Part shown: positions 5,830 to 11,203 of the stretch, in pieces
Layout of the letters: each line of letters starts with the position of its first letter
How positions within the stretch are numbered: position 1 is the stretch's first letter
From: an uncultured Beijerinckiaceae bacterium
GTDB taxonomy: Bacteria; Pseudomonadota; Alphaproteobacteria; Rhizobiales; Beijerinckiaceae
DNA length: 11,203 nt
Assembly: GCA_937863205.1 (NCBI GenBank)
Contig: CALMGA010000007.1
Location: 1-11,203, forward strand
Direction of reading: 5' to 3'
Made by a program: the position numbers and the translations under genes
The notes under the pieces: model-generated
What the model saw: only the letters and a program-made list of their open reading frames with translations
The model's database searches: none
What the model was told of the DNA's origin: nothing

Positions 5830-7725
5830 TCATCGGTGATCTTCGTGCAAAGTGCTTGCAGAGAAGATCGATAAGGTGGCGTCAACTACAGTTTGGACAA
5901 GGAGGCTCCGATCTAGGCGCGTGTTGCGCGCCTCGCAGGAGGTTTCCGGAATGAGTAGACAAGCGTGACAGGCAGCCCCGTGCAGCGGTCTATCGTCGTG
6001 TTCGTTGTCCGGGCCGTGTTCAGCGCAGATAGGGTCGTTTGAGCAGAGCCGCAGCTTTGCCATCGTAGCCGCCAGGAGGGCTGGAACGCGCTCGGCCATG
6101 CTGCTGAGACCACCCAGCGTTCCCTGGCCGCCAGCCGTCGACGTGTAAATCAGGATACCGAAGCGGTCGGTCTGCCCCGTCCCACCCGCGTAGATACGCT
6201 CCTTGAGAGATGAGAGCGGATAGCCGCAGTCCAGAGCCAATTCGGCTAGCAAGGCGTGCGACAGGGAGTGCAGGGCCCAATAGGCAGTGCCGAGGTGCTT
6301 GGGCGGTCGATTGAAGCGGGCGGCATCACGCGCTTCGCCCGCCTTCAGGAGTTCTCCCCGCTGCGTGACCTCAGGCACTTGAAGCCACGTGTGCAAAAAG
6401 TCCGGCGCGATATGGAGAAAGATCCCCTCGCCGAACTGCTCTACGGCTGGGAGCCACTCGACGCTGCGGGCTAGGTCGGCGCCGTCAACGGCGAGTTGGA
6501 TCTCATCGAGGTCGCTTTCGGCCGATGTTGGGGGCGGCTCCAGGCGCGTGAAGCCGTAAAGGCAGGTCACCTCGCGGAGCCGATGCACCCTGACGACGCC
6601 CCGCAACAGGTCTTCCCATGGCGCAGTCAGGCCGAGGCGCTCGCGATCGATCGTTTCGGCGAAGAGGAACGAGGACGGGCCGTCGTGGCCGATCCCACGC
6701 TGACCTGACGCGAGGAGGTCAAACTCGGCGAGCTTCGGGTTGGCCGCGCCCTGTGACGCTCCCGCGCCGCCCTCCTCGACCGCACTTGTGATCTCGCGGT
6801 CCGGGAAGGGCGCGAAAGCCTCCTTGGTCGTCGGCAGGGTGCGGAGCACCTGGAGCCAGTTCGGCAGGGCTCGAAGGCTTTCGATCGTTGAATGATGCTC
6901 CTGGACGGCTTGGCGCACGCGGCTGTCGGACTTGCTGAGCGAAATGACCGTCACCGTCTGGGCAAAGTAGGTGTTGGTGGCTGATCGAGGAAGGAGCCGC
7001 AGATCCTTGTCGCAGGTGTCATCGGGCAGCCGCCGGGGATAAAGCCAGGGGCTGTGGCAGCCGCACCGCCCAAGGAACTTGGGCTTATAAAGGTCTCCGA
7101 GTGAGACGGACGCTCCGCAGGTGCAGCGGACGGAGATGTCCGCCGGATCCGAGCTCACGCCACGTTCGACCCAAAACATCGCTTTGCGGCAGGTCCGATC
7201 GCCCTCGCGATGAGCGAGCCCGCGCCAGTCAATGTCTTGGAGGTGGCCGCCCGCGCAGGCCGCAACGAAGCGGATCGGGTTGACGGCGCTCTTCTTGCTC
7301 TCCCCCTGGTAGGAGAGCTTGCCGCCCTTGGTGACGTCGAGGTCGCGGTACTCGATCATGCGCCGGCGCTTCTCGGCCCGAGCCGGCCCCGGCTCGGCGC
7401 CGCGCTCGGCGACACCGTCGGCCTTGACGTCGTCCGCGGTGAACCATGTCGGGAAGATCATGACGTCGACGCCCGGCGCGCCCTTGTCTTTGCGGTCCTC
7501 GTCGTAGACGGGCGGCTGCCGCAGGCCGTGGAAGGTCGGGCTGAGCTTATCGCCGAGCTGCTGCCGAAGAAGCGGCACGAGGCGATCCTCCTCGACCGGC
7601 TTCCAATCGGCGTAGCGCCAGCCTTGCAGGCCTCCCACGACGACTGCGTGTTCGGGTAGGTCGAGCATCGCGCCCGGGCCATAGGTCAGGAGCAGTTGGC
7701 TGAAACTCTGGGTGATGTCGGCCAT
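5830..7725 (-). CDS. drmB: DISARM protein DrmB (DUF1998 / MZB domain)
   Basis: Partner of the DrmA helicase; in DISARM the DrmA-DrmB complex is the core that engages incoming DNA and blocks phage. The C-terminal DUF1998 region is clear: HSLSHALLAELALDCGYPL at 486-504, then GILIYTSTAGGQGTLGGL at 523-540. A cysteine set follows (C561, C567, C586, C589 in CHAC) that fits the zinc site of MZB domains. A second likely zinc cluster lies at C157, C201, C203, C221 and C223. The N-terminus (SFSQLLLTYGPGAMLDLP) matches the start common to DrmB proteins, so ATG at 7725 is the right start. At 631 aa it has the usual length. It begins 7 bases after the drmA stop without a clear ribosome site, indicating translational coupling in a drmA-drmB operon. 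No frameshift or missing block is seen. Confidence 0.92.
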   Translation of the reverse strand: MADITQSFSQLLLTYGPGAMLDLPEHAVVVGGLQGWRYADWKPVEEDRLVPLLRQQLGDKLSPTFHGLRQPPVYDEDRKDKGAPGVDVMIFPTWFTADDVKADGVAERGAEPGPARAEKRRRMIEYRDLDVTKGGKLSYQGESKKSAVNPIRFVAACAGGHLQDIDWRGLAHREGDRTCRKAMFWVERGVSSDPADISVRCTCGASVSLGDLYKPKFLGRCGCHSPWLYPRRLPDDTCDKDLRLLPRSATNTYFAQTVTVISLSKSDSRVRQAVQEHHSTIESLRALPNWLQVLRTLPTTKEAFAPFPDREITSAVEEGGAGASQGAANPKLAEFDLLASGQRGIGHDGPSSFLFAETIDRERLGLTAPWEDLLRGVVRVHRLREVTCLYGFTRLEPPPTSAESDLDEIQLAVDGADLARSVEWLPAVEQFGEGIFLHIAPDFLHTWLQVPEVTQRGELLKAGEARDAARFNRPPKHLGTAYWALHSLSHALLAELALDCGYPLSSLKERIYAGGTGQTDRFGILIYTSTAGGQGTLGGLSSMAERVPALLAATMAKLRLCSNDPICAEHGPDNEHDDRPLHGAACHACLLIPETSCEARNTRLDRSLLVQTVVDATLSIFSASTLHEDHR

Positions 7726-7732
7726 TTCGGGA

Positions 7733-10700
7733 TCAGTTCTCGAAGGCTGCGCCGTCGGGGCTCCGGAGCTTCAGCAGTGAGACCGGTTCCGTGTCCCGCA
7801 TCGACCGCCCCGCCTCGAACCACGTCCTGTTGCCGGTGATGTTGCCGCCCTGTGAGAGCGGTTCCTGGAGCAGGCGCTTCACGGGATCGCCCTTGCCGTA
7901 AACGAAAGCGTCGCCGTTCCGGGTTTGCCGGTCGGCAATCTCGATCCAGGCGTCCCGCAGCTCGTCGAGCCGCGCGAGGCAGCGGCGCATCGCGTCCGCG
8001 TCTTGGCCGGCGACGCCCATCTTCTCCGCCACGATGACCCTCACAGCCTCAAAGGCGTCTGCGTGTTCGGCAAGGTGCTCGGCGCCCGTCTGCGGCGTCA
8101 GCGCCGGCTCAATGTGGCGCGCCCCGGCGACGAGAGTCGCGGCGAGCGCGCGATCGAGGGCGCGACCCGCGAAGGGCGTCACGCTCGTGGCCTCGACGGC
8201 GCGATAGAAGCTCATATGGAAAGCGCGGAACTGCTCGTAGTGCGTCCGGTCCCGCGGCTTGTGTATGTTGAGCAGCGTCACAACAAGCCCGGGCTTCTCG
8301 GCCACGCGGCCGACGCGCGACGTCGCCTGGATGTACTCAGCCGCGGTCTTGGGCTGTCCCTGAACTACCATGAGGCCGAGTCGGCCGATGTCGAGGCCGA
8401 CCGAGATCATGTTGGTCGCCATGGCCACGTCGACCGCATTCTTGTCGCGCGCGGGGAGGCCGAGGCGCGTACGGGCTTCGGATACCTTGTCGGTGCTGTA
8501 GCGCGAGGTCAGCTCCTGGATCTCGCGCAGGGTGCGGTCGGCGAAAGGCCAACCCTCCGGCGACCGGCGGACGCGATCCACGCCGTAGGTGGTGAGGTGC
8601 GTGCGCACCTCGTCGTCGACGATGCGTCGTGCGCCCCCAAGCTCGCGCAGAGCGTTGAAGTAGCAAAGGGCTGTCAGGTACGGGTCGGCGGGGTCGTCCT
8701 TGGTGCCCGTCGACAACGCTTGCGCGCCCGCCAGCAGGGTCTGCAGGGTGCGCAGGAAAACGAGCTTCGGACCTCGCCCCGGCGAAGCGACGCCGGCGTA
8801 GAGGCGAGAGGGCGTGACACGGTCGACCTTCGCGAAGAAGGAGTCGTCCCGGCCGACGCCGGGCGGCGGGAAGATCGCGGTCCGGTCGCGGCCGAACAGG
8901 TTGCGGATCTGCGCGTCCGCGCGCCTCACCGTGGCGGTGGAGGCGACGATCTTGGGGCCGCGCCGTTCGCCGTTCACTCGGCGCGAGGACAGGAGGTCAA
9001 AGGCGGTCTCATAGAGCCCCGCTACGGTGCCGAGCGGGCCGGAGATAAGATGCAGCTCGTCCTGGATGATGAGATCGATAGGCCGCAGCTCCGCTTCCAG
9101 AGCGCGCCCGGCCGTTCTCTCCTCGGCGCCGTAGAAGCCCTGATCGTCCACCCGGTTGACGTTGCCGAAGAAAGCGCCGCTGCGCCCTTCCCATGGCACG
9201 CCGGCGAACTTGTCGACGGTGGCGATCATGAAGGCCGGCAGGCGGCGGTAGATCTCATCGTCGACCACGACGATCGGCAGGCGCTGCTGCCCCGTGAAAG
9301 GGCAGTTGCGTTCGAGGCCGTCGCAGGTGATGTCGAGCCGCTGCGGCATCGCGACATTGGGGTAGATGTGGAAGCCCTCTTTGCGCAGGGGCGTGCCGCA
9401 CCACGGGCAGTCCTTGATGGGCGCCGGCGCGGGGCCGCCCTTCTTGTGCTCCTGCAGCCACCGGACCGCCGTCCCCTCCTTCGGGCTCTTGCTGGTGCCG
9501 AAGGTGTTAGGCGTCGCGCCGCCGCCGACCCAGAGGCCGATCTCGATCGGCCAAGTGCCCAGGCGTCCCTTCTCCTGCCGCTCCAACTCCAGGGCGCAGA
9601 CGAGGCCGGCAGCGCGCTGGAGTTGGTCAAGTGTCAAAAGGCGCAGCGTGTAGCGCATGACGACCGATAGGCCGGCGCCGGCGAGGCCGGGGTTGGCGAG
9701 CCGCCGCCGCGCGATCGCGAAGGCCGCGAGGCCGAGATAGGCCTCGGTCTTGCCGCCGCCCGTGGGGAAGAACAGCAGGTCGACGATCGGTCGGTCGGGA
9801 TGGGCCGGCGAGGCGAGCCCTTCGAGGTTGAGCAGCACGAAAGCGAGCTGGAACAGGCGCCAGCCCGGCGCCTTCTTCGGTGGCTGCCCGTTCTGCGCCA
9901 CCGAGCGCTGGATGTTGGCTCGCGCCATCACCCGGTTGGCGATGGCGAAGGCTTCGCGGCTGAACGGGTCGGCGATGAGATGGGCTATGCCGCCCGCGAT
10001 CCGGCGCCGCGCCGCCTCGACGTTGGCGAGGCATTCGTGCGCGACCTCCCGCCGCCGCGCCCCGTCGACGACAGCCGCGACCTCGGCCTGCCCGGCCGCC
10101 CAGCGCGCATAATCGGCCGGCAAGGCGTCCAGCACAGCCGCCAGCGCCTTCACATCGAGGGCCGCCGCGGCGAGCGCCTCCATGCCGCGCTCGATGCCGG
10201 CGACGTCGAGGTCTGCGCCGAGCTTCTCGACCTCCTGGACAGGAATCGGATTGGTGAAGACCCGCGTCACGCGGCCTTCCGCGTCCGGTGGCGCCCAGTC
10301 GCCTGATGTGTTGTGGCCGACGGCGTAGGAGAACACGTCGCGGTAGTGCAGGTCGGCGAGGCGCGCGTCGAAGTCGGGCGCGTCGTAGGAGGCGCGGTCG
10401 TCACGCGGCGCGAATCCTGATGGCGCGGTTAATTCCAGCCTCGCCTGAAACGCGAAAGCAACGTCGCCGAAGCGGCGCACCGCCTCGGGACGCGCGTTGA
10501 CCAGGAAGACCGAAACGGCGAGGAGGTCGCGGTGCACGCCGTCGATCCCGGCCGTGCGGGTCGGGCGGGCGGAAACAACGAGGCGTAGGCAACCGCCGGG
10601 CACCTGCGGCGCCGCGCTGTCCCACAGGTCGATCGCCTGCGCTTCGCCGTTGCGTTGGGCTGCGAGCGGAATGGTCACGCGTTCCTCGCGCGGGATGCGG

Positions 10701-11203
10701 CGCCAGGCCAGCGTTCCCTTGTGTGGCTCGCGGGGCCGCTCGCCCACCGCCATCGCGGCCTCGCGCCGGGCTGGCAGCAGCACGGCCTCGTCGAGCGGCG
10801 GCTCGGTGACGTAGTCGCCCCAGGTGACGCGCGCCTCTAGCTCGCGCGCGCCTTCGGGCAGCAGCACGGTGAGGCCGAGCGACGAAGGCTCGAAGGAGCG
10901 GGACGGCGGGCGCTCGTTCGCGCCCTCGTCGGCAGGCACGCCGCGGCCGGTCGCGCCCTGCTCCATGCCTTCACTGCTGCGCTGCTCCTCCAACCGCAAC
11001 TCGGCTTGCTCCTCGGCGGTCCTTTCGTCGGAGGCGCGGGCCGGCGCCTGCGCGGCCGTGGCGCCTGCGCCGCGGCGCGGCCCGAGGAAGCCGGTGAGGT
11101 AGAAGGTCGAGGGGCTCGCGCCGGCCAGCACCTCGCGGGCGAGGTCAGGGTCGCGGTCCGGACAGGGGCCGACGAGGTCGCGGCGCATCATGTCGAGCAG
11201 GCG
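7733..11203 (-). CDS. drmA: DISARM helicase DrmA (5' end outside window)
   Basis: Large SF2 helicase of DISARM that binds DNA and, with DrmB, forms the anti-phage core. Counting from ATG 11191: motif I PTGGGKTEA at 476-484, motif II QDELH at 710-714 (DELH in place of DEAH), motif III STAT at 751-754, motif V ATNMISVGLDIGRL at 925-938, and motif VI QATSRVGR at 955-962. Between motifs I and II a likely zinc ribbon uses C595, C598, C623 and C630. Residues about 40-100 are charged, low-complexity and probably disordered. The C-terminus has the SMRDTEPVSLLKL block (1130-1142). The frame is open through the window edge: codons RLLD precede the double ATG at 11191-11186, and the family start (RRDLVGP followed by YLTGFLGP) usually has more residues before it, so the true start probably lies beyond 11203. 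The length so far, at least 1152 aa, fits the family. Confidence 0.95.
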   Translation of the reverse strand, partial: RLLDMMRRDLVGPCPDRDPDLAREVLAGASPSTFYLTGFLGPRRGAGATAAQAPARASDERTAEEQAELRLEEQRSSEGMEQGATGRGVPADEGANERPPSRSFEPSSLGLTVLLPEGARELEARVTWGDYVTEPPLDEAVLLPARREAAMAVGERPREPHKGTLAWRRIPREERVTIPLAAQRNGEAQAIDLWDSAAPQVPGGCLRLVVSARPTRTAGIDGVHRDLLAVSVFLVNARPEAVRRFGDVAFAFQARLELTAPSGFAPRDDRASYDAPDFDARLADLHYRDVFSYAVGHNTSGDWAPPDAEGRVTRVFTNPIPVQEVEKLGADLDVAGIERGMEALAAAALDVKALAAVLDALPADYARWAAGQAEVAAVVDGARRREVAHECLANVEAARRRIAGGIAHLIADPFSREAFAIANRVMARANIQRSVAQNGQPPKKAPGWRLFQLAFVLLNLEGLASPAHPDRPIVDLLFFPTGGGKTEAYLGLAAFAIARRRLANPGLAGAGLSVVMRYTLRLLTLDQLQRAAGLVCALELERQEKGRLGTWPIEIGLWVGGGATPNTFGTSKSPKEGTAVRWLQEHKKGGPAPAPIKDCPWCGTPLRKEGFHIYPNVAMPQRLDITCDGLERNCPFTGQQRLPIVVVDDEIYRRLPAFMIATVDKFAGVPWEGRSGAFFGNVNRVDDQGFYGAEERTAGRALEAELRPIDLIIQDELHLISGPLGTVAGLYETAFDLLSSRRVNGERRGPKIVASTATVRRADAQIRNLFGRDRTAIFPPPGVGRDDSFFAKVDRVTPSRLYAGVASPGRGPKLVFLRTLQTLLAGAQALSTGTKDDPADPYLTALCYFNALRELGGARRIVDDEVRTHLTTYGVDRVRRSPEGWPFADRTLREIQELTSRYSTDKVSEARTRLGLPARDKNAVDVAMATNMISVGLDIGRLGLMVVQGQPKTAAEYIQATSRVGRVAEKPGLVVTLLNIHKPRDRTHYEQFRAFHMSFYRAVEATSVTPFAGRALDRALAATLVAGARHIEPALTPQTGAEHLAEHADAFEAVRVIVAEKMGVAGQDADAMRRCLARLDELRDAWIEIADRQTRNGDAFVYGKGDPVKRLLQEPLSQGGNITGNRTWFEAGRSMRDTEPVSLLKLRSPDGAAFEN

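Noticed and set aside
7210..7659. 149-codon plus-strand frame opposite drmB
   Set aside because: Shadow of drmB, which is supported by its N-terminal and DUF1998 blocks; no independent ribosome site or domain.
7925..9670. 581-codon open frame on the plus strand opposite drmA
   Set aside because: Antisense shadow of drmA, whose helicase motifs are all on the minus strand. Its translation has no recognisable motif.
7733..11203. Helicase of a Druantia- or Dpd-type system instead of DISARM
   Set aside because: The N-terminal LVGP/YLTGFLGP start, the DELHLISGPLG motif II block and the adjacent free-standing DrmB fit DrmA better; a phylogeny would be needed to exclude a close DISARM-related class.
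1..11203. CRISPR array, insertion sequence or long direct repeats
   Set aside because: No regularly spaced repeat, no transposase motif and no terminal inverted repeats were noticed by eye; no second copy of the tRNA 3' end was seen in the window.

Overview
The window looks like one end of a genomic island in a high-GC proteobacterium, probably an alphaproteobacterium. The reasons are GC-rich coding with a strong G/C third-position bias, a CCA-encoding tRNA-Leu(CAG), and a long tyrosine recombinase of a type common in that group. No gene here fixes the genus.

Layout: (1) tRNA-Leu(CAG) at 11-95, plus strand. (2) A 590-codon tyrosine recombinase, plus strand, starting 80 bp after the tRNA; the tRNA 3' part is the likely attachment site. 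(3) A gene-poor stretch at 1949-2492 with weak signs of a decayed minus-strand gene. (4) A minus-strand pair at 2493-5608, read as mcrB then mcrC. McrB is a GTPase-type AAA+ motor with an N-terminal ScoMcrA-like head domain and an EVE/PUA-like domain inside the AAA+ core, between Walker A and Walker B. McrC is the PD-(D/E)xK nuclease partner. (5) A 221-bp non-coding gap with a perfect short dyad next to an AT-rich -10-like element. (6) drmB (DUF1998) and drmA (large SF2 helicase), the core of a DISARM defence system, minus strand. The 5' end of drmA runs off the window at 11203.

All four defence genes are transcribed leftwards, towards the integrase. The DISARM core is expected to act with a methyltransferase and often with DrmC, a phospholipase-D-like protein. 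Neither is visible: the place just downstream of drmB is taken by the mcrB-mcrC pair. The methyltransferase and other accessory genes may lie upstream of drmA, outside the window. The locus can therefore be read as a DISARM module and a modification-dependent McrBC-type restriction module stacked on one integrative island, or as one composite system in which McrBC supplies the missing nuclease. The sequence does not decide between these. The mcrBC part is visibly less GC-rich than drmAB, which mildly favours stacking by separate transfers.
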